Source: Marsupella aquatica
Lineage: Eukaryota; Marchantiophyta
Length of the DNA stretch: 64,000 nt
NCBI GenBank assembly: GCA_973895155.1
Contig: OZ316891.1
Location: 22,444,001-22,508,000 of the forward strand
Direction: 5' to 3'
A program made the position numbers and the translations under genes. Positions 48,841-59,445 of this stretch are shown here, in pieces. Every line of letters starts with the position of its first letter. Positions within the stretch are counted from its first letter, which is position 1. Under the pieces are notes generated by a model. The model saw only the letters and a program-made list of their open reading frames with translations. It was not told the DNA's origin and searched no databases.

Positions 48841-49562
48841 GTTTTTCAAGACATTGTAATTCATACAAATATTGTAAATATATAGTTAACCAAAAAATGT
48901 GTCTATATGATTACTCTATGCAATGGCTTTTTGGCTACAACCTAGTTCTAGTTAACCCTAGAGGGTTTTTTGTCCCTACTGTCTTGAACTTCTTGTGGAG
49001 GAAGTCATAAGGAAAAGACAATGCTATGAACAACACTTTTGGGGAGTTTGTAGAGGTGAACTCAATCTTGACTTGAATTACAATCAATATGTTAACTAGG
49101 GTTTACTCTAACCCTAAAAGAGATTTCTCCTTATGTCTCCAAGTTCTAAATGGTGAACTTACAGAGAGACGAGTGTAGTTCACTGATGTAGCGAAGGAGT
49201 GGAGGCGAGTAAGCAGAACCCAAACGAAGAAGAACCGAACCCTCACAACAGAACCGAAATTCGTCATTCGTTCGGTATCGTGGCTATGGCCCCATACGAT
49301 TGTTATGTTCTTTCGTTGTCCAGCAGTTGAGAAGGAAGAGGACAGAAAGGCGAAGACGGAGGACGAAGAAAGCGAAGGAAATGAAAAGAAAGGAAAGGGT
49401 CAAGGAAGGGAAGGCGCAAGAGTGGTAAGCTGGAGAACACCAAGATTGAGCAGAATCGGAAGAGGAAAGAGCATCAGGGTGACGGATTAGTAGAGTTGGG
49501 AGGCCCCGAGCGTAGGAGTTGGAGGAGTATGGCGGGGAGGACTCGTTTGCCATCGACGAGAG
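48841..49562. other. Spacer and 5' leader of the 49.6-kb gene
   Basis: The right half (about 49190-49562) is purine-rich and is probably the 5' leader. It contains an upstream ATG frame at 49305-49490 and a second at 49529 that overlaps the main start. No other gene is visible. Confidence 0.35.
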
Positions 49563-49606
49563 ATGGTGGAGGCCATGATCCCGTTGTACCGGGGAGAGCT
49601 GCATAA
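49529..49606 (+). promoter_or_regulatory. uORF overlapping the start of the 49.6-kb gene
   Basis: ATG at 49529 opens a 25-codon frame (MAGRTRLPSTRDGGG..) in a different phase that ends at TAA 49604-49606, beyond the main ATG at 49563. If transcribed, it would compete with the main start. Confidence 0.35.
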
Positions 49607-52600
49607 GGTTTCTGGCGTTCCCCGCCAATGGGCCATTCCGAAGACTCAAATTCCTCTGTCCGTTTTCCGAAACGCCTTACAAAAAAGAAATGCTGCGTTG
49701 ACAGAGTTCCTGCAGCAGCAGTCGACAGCAGCAGAGACGACCCCGAGCAATAATGCTGAAGGCACGCCTCCGGTTGCCAATGGGGGCCCGGAAGATACTT
49801 CTGGCCTGGCGTCTGCGGACGGGTCGGGCGAGGTTGCAAAACGAGTCGGCGGGTCTGAAAATGATGGCGATAGTTCACCCGATGACAGGGCAGAAAATGG
49901 CGTTGGTTCGCCTGGGGGGGAGCCCTCGTCTAGTACAGACCAGTCTGAGAGGATTGAGGAGGAAACTCAGGGAAGGCGGGAGAGGAAGAGGAGGAGAGGG
50001 GAAGACTCTCGCGAGGAGAGTGGGAGATTTATTGACAGAAAGGACGACTCCGCTAGTAGAGACGGTATAGAGTCGGAATTACCATCGAGAGGAAAATGTA
50101 AGGTTTCACACGAAGGATCGGATCCTATGGTTGTTGATGTTGTGGACCAGGCTGTGGCTATGGATTGCGATGTCAAAGACTCGGAGAAGGCAATTAGCGA
50201 TGGGACCATGGCTGACCAAGTTAGGGTTAGGGTTAGTGACTTAGGAACGAGCTCTGAAATGGAAATTAAGCAGGGGTACACTGAATTAGGGGTGAAGCCT
50301 GCAACGGAGGCCAAGCAAAAGGATGCAGGAAACGTGCGGAAGAACGGGGAACTAACTCACACTTTAGTCACCGGCACGGCTGTCTCGAGTTTTGAGGACG
50401 CTAACAAGGTGGCACAAATTGTAAGTGTCTCTCTATTCAATTTTCTGCATGTTTCGACTTTGGTTGAATGTTCGGTAGGATATGAAGATATAAAGGTTTG
50501 CAGACTTGTGCTGGTTCTGGTGCTTGAATAATCGATACTTCGCACTTCTGGCTGCGAACCAGTAATGTCTTTTGAAAAAATCTCAAAACAACTTCCCGAC
50601 TTCCTGTCTATATACAAAGGCAAGAGATTACAGATCCGTACTTTTCCATTTTCGGAGAATAATATGATTTAAGCTTACTGTACAGTCTTCTGGGTGGATG
50701 CATTAACTGCAGCAGTTACCAACCACCGCAGACGGCAATGCCACTGAATCCGGGTCTGCAGAATTGAGAGTGAAAGATGAAAAAAATAAGAAAAGGGAGG
50801 AATTGGAGGCCAAATTGGAGAAGTTAAGGGCCGTAAAACATCGGTTTGTGCTCAGACTGAAGCAGGTATGCTCGTCTCTTCTTCTTTCCTTCCTTTAAAG
50901 TGGATGGTAGCAAGTAACAACGATGTTTGAAATTGTTGCGTGTCAACAAAGATCACACCTTTTCCCCTCGGTAAGAAGTGAAGTAATTATTGTCTAGCAG
51001 GTTTTGCACGAGGAGGAAATGAAGAAAAGAGGCTCTGTAGCTGGTGGGTCACCTGCTACAGCACACGGAGCTGTGGCGGGTGCGAATGAATCAACAGGAG
51101 TGTCCATTCATGTAGAGAAGCAAGGGATTGGAGCATCGCAAAAGTCTACAGACCTGGAGGATGGAGAATTAGAATACGCACGCACACCAAGCCCGCCTTC
51201 ACGGGCTATCCCAAATATACACGGCAGTGTTAGCAGCCACGGTACCTTGGGTCCCCATCCACTGGCTCCTGTCGTTGCACGACAAACTTCCTTGTCTCAA
51301 CATCTATCTCAGGTGCCTTTGATTCGCAGTCCTGGGCTTCTCACTCCTTATTTATCTGTCTTGCATTGTGTACAGTTCATCTTGTTGCTCTAACCACAGG
51401 ATAAAATTCTCCTTGATTAGAGCCATCAGTCTTTTGTGATTTTCGTAATGTAGATCTTTTACTTCCTGGATAGTTTTGTCAAGTCCCTCTTTTGGAAATA
51501 GATAAAATCATATGGGATGTGAGAACACCGTATTTTCCGGATCGGTGGCTTAGGTAGGCCCCATTCTGCTTCCATGTTCAGTGCGCTGGAAAAAACAAGG
51601 TCTACACTGCCTCTCCCATCTTAATTTATTTGGCTCCGTAAGGTATCCGACTCCTGCAGAGACAAGACATTGGATATTTCGGCTGGCAAGTTCTGGTGGA
51701 ATCTTTGCCTCAACATCAGTTGGTCTCTTGCACAATTCACGAAGTACAGTTTCTCCTGGGACACGGGTATATTGGCGGACATCCAATCCGTCTTCGTTTG
51801 ATCAAGATGTAGCCATAATTCCATATATCGGTGTGCAGAGTGCATCTGGGAGGGGAGCATATTACGTACCAGGTCTTGGTGTCCCCCCTCCATCAGAAGC
51901 ACCTGGCATGTCAGGTGCTGCTCAATCTCCCGGGGCGGGCTTTATGGGGAATTTGACACCGCCTTTAAGCAGTCATTCTTATTCGCATACGGTATAAATC
52001 TCATCTTCATATGTAACATCTATTTTCTTTATGTATATACGGTCCATTATGAATCTTTGGCTTGCTAGATCAGACGAATGTTATCGGGATTAATAATATG
52101 GATCCCATCTATGTCAGTGCGAGTCAGATCTCCCTGGGATGCACAGTACAAGGTAGATGGGTTTGAGGTTTTTGTAGAATTAGCCTCCGATTTGTATTTC
52201 GTCATCCTCTCTCTAACTTCCCAAATATTTCAGTATGAGATGAAGGTCGCATGCCAAGAAAAGAGAGAAAAGAGAGAAGCTTACGTTTCTTCTGAATATA
52301 TTGGGGCAGGCATACCAACACACTGCAGCAATTCATGCACAGAAGGTTACATCTGTTTCACATGGGCATGGTCAATTTAGTCCCTCTCCCTCAAGTGGGG
52401 CCCCTCTAGGAGCTGGTCCGGGAGTTTCAAGTGGACCACCTGGATTCAGTGGCTATCCAATGTCTTCCTCTGTACATTCTCATCATTCTCACTTGTCTCA
52501 GCCAGTCACTTCCTCTTTGCCAAACATTGTCGGGCAACAGGGCGTCAGTTCATCCTCTCTTTTGACAACTCCCAGGGGCCCACCAGGGTATCATGATATG

Positions 52601-52633
52601 CGTATGGGAGGTAGCACATGGATTCAGAGATGA
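49563..52633 (+). CDS. Unrecognised nuclear-type protein, five exons
   Basis: Exons 49563-50420, 50713-50865, 51001-51312, about 51662-51991 and 52310-52633 join in phase to about 658 residues. I do not recognise the family. The N-terminus (PLYRGELHKVSGVPRQWAIP and the following KTQIPLSVFRNALQKRN) looks conserved. Next comes a charged, Ser/Glu-rich region with basic clusters like RRERKRRRGED (nuclear-signal-like), then a probable coiled coil (KDEKNKKREELEAKLEKLRA through EEEMKKR), the phrase DLEDGELEYARTPSPPSR, and a Gly/Pro/Ser/His-rich C-terminus ending MRMGGSTWIQR. A chromatin or RNA-processing role would be guesswork. The fourth exon's acceptor is uncertain. Confidence 0.75.
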
Positions 52634-54559
52634 GTAGGGTTAGGTTACCTGTAATAGGGCAGGAGATGGTTCACAATTGTTAAATGAGATGAGCCAGTCA
52701 CCAAGTTACAAGCATGGCAGACGGGGGCGGTTTTCTTGTCCTTGTTATGTACTATATTAGGTTTCCATCTTTTGCGTTTTGGTATCGGCTTTCATGAAGT
52801 TGCCTGTATAATGTAACTTTGATATCTGGGGCTGTATACTACTTCACGAAAATTCCAGTGGTAGCTTTGTCCACCCCTCGTTCAGGACAGTTAGTCTTCA
52901 CCTTCGTTGCATTGGATCTTGCAACCCATGCGCAGAGGTGGTGCAAACTTGTTTTGCACGACCTTGAGCACTCGGTTACTACAGTTTCTTGGTGGATAGT
53001 CACCCGACGCCCCATATTCATAAATTTCCACGGCATAGGCTTTAACTTGGAATCAGGTATCTCTGTAGCTATAGTCACCTCAGTAAGCTGTTCACATTGA
53101 ATTAGTCTTGTCGAGAGTTGTGTGGATGGCAACATCTTCAACTCCCAAAGATAAGGTGTAGACCTGATAACCCTTCTCTTGGGTTCGAGACCAGCATTTA
53201 AACTGTGAATGCGCGTTGAATCGTCTTTACCCCTCTTCACGATCCTGCTGTTGATTAATACTGTCCAGTTGTTTGATTCTGGCAACACTAATCCGATGCA
53301 GTGTAAACACCGACTATGAATGGTCCCACCCATAATCCAAACTGGAAGCGAGGATGAGGCCAGAGTCTAGGATTGTAATTGAAAGAAAATAAAATGTAAC
53401 AGGTTGTCCGGCATTTAATGGTGTATGAGATGTTTCCTTCAGGGCACCAGCACCGTTGTAATTCGTAAGGTTTACTATAGAGGTAGATGATCTTGTGAAT
53501 AAGGTGAAGTGGAACACTTGGATTTCCCTTAGTGCCAAAAAGTTCCTCGACAGCCAGGTCTTTGGTTCATGATGACCAGAACTTCACTGGCGGAAGAAAT
53601 TGTCTTTTTGGAAGCTTTTCTTTGTCTTGGACCTCTCATTGGATCATTGCATGTGACTACGAAGTCCCGTCTTGTGAAAGCTGGATGGTGTTGACTAAGG
53701 CTTTCTTTCTTACTTGTGGCATTAGCCGATCTGTCTACTGTAGTGGGTTAAGTGATGTGCGGCTGAGAAGAAGGGACTTGGTGATGGTCCACTTATTGAT
53801 GACAATTGACATGTCAAACCATGAGCACTCTAGAGGCATAATCTTACAACGGGTACGATCAACATTAGTGTAGTGAAACCTAACCTTGCCCATAGGAGTG
53901 TGCTAACTTGCCCAATAAGACAAAAGTAAAACAGTTTCTGTAAGTTTGCTTAATTGAGACTAATTCTGTAAGCAATTTAAGCTTTCTTGTAAGCATGGTG
54001 AGAAAAATTCACTAATGCTGAACTGGAGGAAGGTGAAACATCCCATGGACAGCATATTTAGTTTACACCGAGAGATTACCCGGAGATGAAAATAGAATGG
54101 ATGGCCCGGAGATGAGGAATGTCTGTTTTGAGGAATGAATTGCGGTTCTATGCAGTGTTGGGCACCACTCTTGACAATTCTCTGGTCATGTGTGGGAGGA
54201 TACAGCAATGCTTGGATTAACATTGGAAAGAACTCGAACGTTCACACAACATCATGAAATGGCACACAGTTCCTTTAGAGTCCTGTAGGACGCCAGGGTC
54301 ATCTATATCATTCACTGAAGACAATCGTAGACAGATGATGAATCTTAGTCAGGAAGATGAATTCTGTCATGAGTATCTTGGCACAAGGCAGAGCTAATTA
54401 TATGGATTCCTTAGGAAATTGCTTGATTCTTGTGGTGGCAGATTTGTGTTGCATCGCTCTAATGTACCCAACTTTGGTATTTCTACAATAGATGCATGTG
54501 AAAGTCAAGGCCCACCAAAAGGTCAGCTCCAAACAAGCAAATAATGACGATTAGAATTC
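52634..54559. other. 3' flank and intergenic sequence
   Basis: The first few hundred bases are probably the 3' UTR of the preceding gene. After that I see short frames only, without protein character or repeats. Confidence 0.35.
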
Positions 54560-54990
54560 AGATGAACCACTGAGATAGCATTGACTACTAATCTTTGGAT
54601 CAATTGAATGAACTTGGTGGCAAGCCTTCCTTAGCGGCCCAAAGAAACGAACTGATGGTCAACTTTGTTGTAAGCCTTTGCAAAATCAAGTTTCATGGTG
54701 GGTTGCTTAGAGGACTTGGCAAATTCATGTCCAACTTTGAAAGCCAGCATGTTGTCAATGATGCTTCTGCCCCTGATCTCACCCAACAAGGTACCAGAAT
54801 TTCGCCCTGTTAGTATACAGGAGCTTCGTAGCTAGCTTATGTGTAATAGAAAACATCAGAAGAGGATGCAAGTTTGTCAGAATTTGCTTTTTATCATTCT
54901 TAGGGATTACCTTGAAAACACCAGTCATTGCTTTAGATGTCAACTGCCCATCATCCCATAGTGCTTGCATCATTGCCATGCCTATCATCT
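54560..54990 (-). pseudogene. LINE reverse-transcriptase fragment
   Basis: On the minus strand AMTGVFKVIPKNDKKQILTN and LHPLLMFSITHKLATKLLY match the LINE polymerase block 'IPK..K..I.N.RPI.LL...YKL..K'. After a frame change come GRSIIDNMLAFKVGHEFAKS and LDFAKAYNKVDHQF, the next block 'GRSI.DN' and 'LDF.KAYD.V'. The order and spacing are right for a non-LTR reverse transcriptase, but the frame is broken and both ends are missing. Confidence 0.75.
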
Positions 54991-55059
54991 TTCATCCAAC
55001 TCCAGCAATATTGGAGAACCTCAGTCATAACCACCAAGATCATCATGAGATTTCTCCTT

Positions 55060-56440
55060 AGGGTAGTTCATAACGATAATCTTGTCTTCAGTTGGGTCTG
55101 CCCAGTTCCGCTCGGCGCAGTACTTCCAGGGGTGGGGGTGGCGTCGGTTGGGGCCGAGGTGGCCATATTCTTCCCTTTGGTCTCACGCCGCTGTTTGTAC
55201 CAGCCTAGGATGGTCACGATGTGACTCCCCAGGTAAGTCTTCCCTCCGATAGGCATGCCTGTCTGAGCTCGCTTGAGCTCTCCCAAAAACCAACGGCTAA
55301 AGAATTGGGCCCAGTTCTGCCGCTTGTACTGCTCCACCTACACAATCGTGCAAAGGCAAATCTCGGATTGAGGTTCCATCATGTGCAGAGTAGTCCGTAT
55401 GAAGTTTAGTCGCTCCATACAGACTAAGTTGGTACATGACCCATGCTTGTACCCGTTGTCCGTTTTGCCCTCTAGTTTGAAGTGCTTGGGCGTGTACTCC
55501 TTATCCCTAATCCGGAGTTCAACTGACACTTGGTCCGGTTGGCAGACAAAAGATCTGGGCTGCCTAACGGGTCTCCGTGAGGGACAGAGTTTGCCCCCAT
55601 ACCTTGGTGGCAGGCGTGTCAATATCAAAATTGGAGATGAACTCGTACACCTCCCTCGCCTCTGAGGTGGTAGGCCTCCAGTTTAAATGACCAAATTGCT
55701 CCAACTGATGCTCCTTAAGATAGTCTGCGTGTGTTGGGTTCTTGATCGCGGTCCAAACCACCTCAGGGACGCGGATTACTTGCAGCATGTTTGGCTGTTG
55801 GGTGGTAGGCCCGGTGATAGGGCCCCTTCGGGACTGGGTATTGGCGGACGGGTTTCTCGGGGTTGGAGTTGGTATAGGAGCGGGAGTAGTCCGCATAGTC
55901 GGTTTCGGGCCGGCCGTCCTAGTGCGCTTCCTGGAGCGTTGCTCCAGTCTCGGACTAACAATTCCACCTGAGTCCGACAAACACTCGGTGTTGTTAACCG
56001 GATGTACCTAGGTCTGACTTGGTGATATGTGCTTGGCCGAGACGATAGGTCGAGTGGCGGTGGGTGCGGGCGGAGTAGCCATATCCTAGTTAAAGACGTT
56101 GGAGCTTTCTCCGAGAAATGTTAGATTGTGTGCTGCCTCTTGCTGACTGTTGATGTCCTCCTCTCGCTTCTCGGCCGCGATCTGCTGGTCGATATAACTC
56201 GGTATCTTATCAAACTCCGCTTGAGTCAGCCTCTGGCAACCCTTCAATCTAAAGTACTTCGTTGGGACTTTGAGAATCACCTCAGCTACCGATCTCAATC
56301 CTTCTTCGTTGATGTACAGCTCGGTAATGTAGTCCCACAATTTGTTGCATTTTGAGTCCTTGGTGAGCGCTGCCTTCTCGCAGTTAATCTGTGCTACCTT
56401 GATCACCAATTTCGCATACCTTTGTTCGTAGGAGGCCTTC
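55060..56440 (-). pseudogene. Broken unknown repeat-type protein
   Basis: Four minus-strand segments appear to belong together: 56409-56086 (KLWDYITELYINEEGLRSVA ... KVPTKYFRLKGCQRLTQAEF), 55980-55564 (Pro/Thr-rich, then VWTAIKNPTHADYLKEHQLE ... TSEAREVYEFISNFDID), 55628-55338 (SVELRIRDKEYTPKHFKLEG) and 55337-55068 (WAQFFSRWFLGELKRAQTGM). They lie in different frames with stops between. The style resembles multicopy plant transposon-associated proteins, but I do not recognise the family. Small introns could explain some frame changes, but no consistent model was found. Confidence 0.4.
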
Positions 56441-58925
56441 TCAGGGAAGAGTACTAGTATGTTTTAGAGAGCTTAGCGCTACCTCCCCAAACAGGGTCCA
56501 AAATCCAAGGGCGATAAGGGTCATACTAACCTTCGCCGTCCTCTTGGTCGAGTCCGCCCCCCTTACTCCCTAATTATCGTAGCACCGCAGGTCCGCAATC
56601 CCTCATGAATACTTCTCCTGCCCCGAGAGCTACCCCGACTAAATCTCACCACAATGCGCATTCAATCTTCGATTTCCTTTGATAAAAACGAGCTCGATCC
56701 AATGTGGCTAATGTGTGAGAGCAAACCAATGACGTTCCAGTAATCGGAGAGGCGTAAAGCGGCAAATGGGCTGTCACGCCACCGACTGGGCTCTTATAGG
56801 GGCTCTTGGGCGAGCTCGGGCGTGAGGGCAACGAAGGCCGTTATCCGCCACCACTTAATTTGAGTTGATAGTCTCAGTCCAAGCGTGATCCGCCATATCA
56901 AGCTTTTACTCCGTCGCCGCCACAGTACCGCGGACGATCAAAATAGTGCGCATCGTAATCAGTACTCATAAGTTGACTAACCTATTCCTAGTCTAATCAT
57001 AATTGCAAAAACTGCTACTCGTACCATCCTATCTGTACAGATACGGTCCTAATGACTGTATACGTCCTAATCTGATACTTGTGCCATGTTAAGTGACACA
57101 CTGCCCGTGTCACAAGGGCAAACACGACAGTCATAGCTGGGAGGCGAATTGGGAGTCTTGTTGTCCAAACACCTGCCCGAAAGTTGGCAAATTGATTTCA
57201 CACTCAGGTCAAACGTAACACTTGCTCACAATCCAAACTCTTGATTGAAATGAAGGTAACTGTGCTCTACATAGCTATGGTTGCAGGGACTCAATTAGGG
57301 CGGCCAGCACTAGATCAACGGAAGCCCTACGCGGCGCTGTAGGAACCTTTGTCAAAGCGCACGAAGGTTTGTAATCTGAAAATACGAGGGCAAAAATGCA
57401 AAACCAGGGCCAAAAAAAGCAGCAAAAACAAGGGCAAAAGAACACAGACTTTGATGCGTTGTTGTGCGTAAACTTGAGTTTTGCCTACAGTAAATTGTGG
57501 AAGGTTGAAGCGCCGCATAGTTGAAAGCCAAGCTCACCTAAAAACCCAAGCACACGAGAACTTCAAATGCGAATGTGTAACCATTCGTGACCTTTTTTTG
57601 TGTGCAAAAACGAGGTGTCTTTATGTGCACACTTCCCTACGTTTTCTTGAGTACAACGCAGGTCAAAAAATGTCAGGGCTTGGTGAAGGGAAAGTCAAGC
57701 GTGTTAGGTATTGCCTCTACCTTGTACTTGGCTAACTGCGGTTAGAATTAGCTCTAGTTAGACACTAGCACAGTTTGTGGAGTGACTCACTCGAGTAGGC
57801 AATTAACCTTAGAGAGTTCCAGTGTGGAACTCATTCTACATGGTGAGGTCTTTGGTGAAAGACCTAGAGAGGAGATACTCCTTAGAGCTCCGCAGAGGAG
57901 GCTATGGTGGACCATATATGATTTGATCATTAGTGATTTCCTCAACGACAGTGGACGTAGCCCATCCGGGTGAACCACTTAATTATATGCTGTGTAGTCT
58001 CATGGCGAATGTGCATGAGTTGTTGGCGTGCGCATCATTGATGTGACTCTTGTGCCGATCCTGGACAAGGGTCTTTCCCAACAAAGCGTAGGGTGGCTCG
58101 ACTTTGGTGTTTCCGGGTCTGCTGGATGGCCTATGATGGGGCAAAGGAGGCGGGGAAGGGCGGTCCAGCTGGGGTTCCCGGGTTTGCTGGAAAGCCTGGG
58201 CTGGTTAGCAACTTCCAATTGTGACAGCAGGAACCCAATGGTGGGTTAAATCTAGTCCATGTACCAAAAGGAGGGCAGGTTGACAAATAAAATTGTTTAG
58301 GGCCCGATAGGAAAACGGATAATGCTAGTCCGTCTTATTAGCAACGTGGAAAACGGATAATGCTAATCGGCATTATTAGCATCGAGAATCCGCATTATTA
58401 GCGTCAAGACATCCGATGCCTTGTTCTCCAGAGAAACGGGCGAAGTTCTTGTATGTGAAGGAACTTGCACCGGAGGAACGGGTCCAGTTCTCCCGCGCTT
58501 GTGCGTTTGAACCTGTGTGGAGAGAGAGAACACGCTCGACATGCAGCACTAGGGCCTCGAGCTCGATGAGGCGTCGGATGCCTGAATAGAACGCACTGTG
58601 TGCTCGATTTCGGATGTACACTGGTGAGACGGAAGGCTGGATGCAGAAGCTGTGGGCTTGGATTGAGCGGAAATCGATGCCCAATTGGTAATCTTCAAAC
58701 CGATTCCTGTGCGCGTTGGGTCTCTCTTTGCTTTTGTGCTGTGCTGTTGTTTGTGATGTGAGAATCGGGCGGAGGACCACGGAATTTTGGTCGACGGAAG
58801 CCATTTGCGTTTCGGAGTTGGATGTCTGGCTTCTTACGTCCTTGTCGTAGGCGGATTCTTGCCCTCGTGTGGACGAAGGTGGCGTTGGGTGGAATTTTTA
58901 TGTCCCCTCAGTTTGTTTGTTGCAG
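56441..58925. other. Intergenic, repeat-poor
   Basis: No supported gene. A group of GGATAATGCTA / GCATTATTAGC motifs lies at 58313-58405. A minus-strand frame of 142 codons (58376-58804) has no recognisable feature. Confidence 0.35.
58313..58405. repeat. Cluster of GGATAATGCTA / GCATTATTAGC motifs
   Basis: ACGGATAATGCTA occurs twice (58314, 58353), and the roughly inverted form CTTATTAGC or GCATTATTAGC three times (58344, 58371, 58392), so that neighbouring copies can pair. Confidence 0.6.
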
Positions 58926-59075
58926 GGTGAAGCGCAGAGAAGACCTTGCATTTGGTGGTCAGCTAATAGCAGGCAAATTACATATTCTCAAGTAGATGGC
59001 GGAGCAGTTTCTTCATCTTCGACAGTGCACCAGGGAGAAGATGAGGATGACGGTGGTACCCGGCAACCTATCTGA
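58926..59075 (+). CDS. Possible orphan terminal exon
   Basis: Behind a good acceptor (TTTGTTTGTTGCAG) a 150-base frame reads GEAQRRPCIWWSANSRQITY, then an acidic Ser-rich tail EDEDDGGTRQPI and TGA. It looks like the last exon of a gene, but I cannot find coding exons upstream on the same strand, so it may be a decayed or duplicated gene end, or chance. Confidence 0.3.
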   Translation, partial: GEAQRRPCIWWSANSRQITYSQVDGGAVSSSSTVHQGEDEDDGGTRQPI

Positions 59076-59445
59076 ACCCCCCGCTAGCAAAGCAAATTTA
59101 CTCGTTCGACTTGGATAGTTTCGGGACCATTAGGTGAAGTCAGCTGGGTGCAACCCCTCGTAGAAGGGAGAGAACACGATGACAAGGAATGCCTTGCAAA
59201 GGTCGGTTGGTTGCTGGATGTTTCTCTAGTAGCAAAAGTACTAAACCGTGCTCAAAGAAAGCGGAAGCTAAGTCCAACCCAACTATAGGAAAGGCAAATT
59301 CTCGTAAAGGAGAGAAGCATCAGGGCGAATCATGCCGATAGCTTCACACCACTGCAGACAGGGATTTGGACCTGTATGATGCAGCAGGGGAATGCCTGGG
59401 CCCTTTGAAGGAGGGCGATAGGGCAGTGGAAAGATAGTAGGGAGG
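59076..59445 (+). promoter_or_regulatory. Presumed CAP-G promoter and 5' leader
   Basis: Directly upstream of the CAP-G start. GA-rich at the end (GGGAGGATGGGGAGGGTG). No TATA box or other motif stands out. Confidence 0.3.

Noticed and set aside
50219-50241. GTTAGGGTTAGGGTTAG telomere-like stretch
   Set aside because: Only two to three units, inside a coding exon (VRVRVSD); too short for an interstitial telomere and not the plant TTTAGGG form.
58376-58804. 142-codon minus-strand frame
   Set aside because: Protein-like in places but without domain, homologue or regulatory context that I can recognise.
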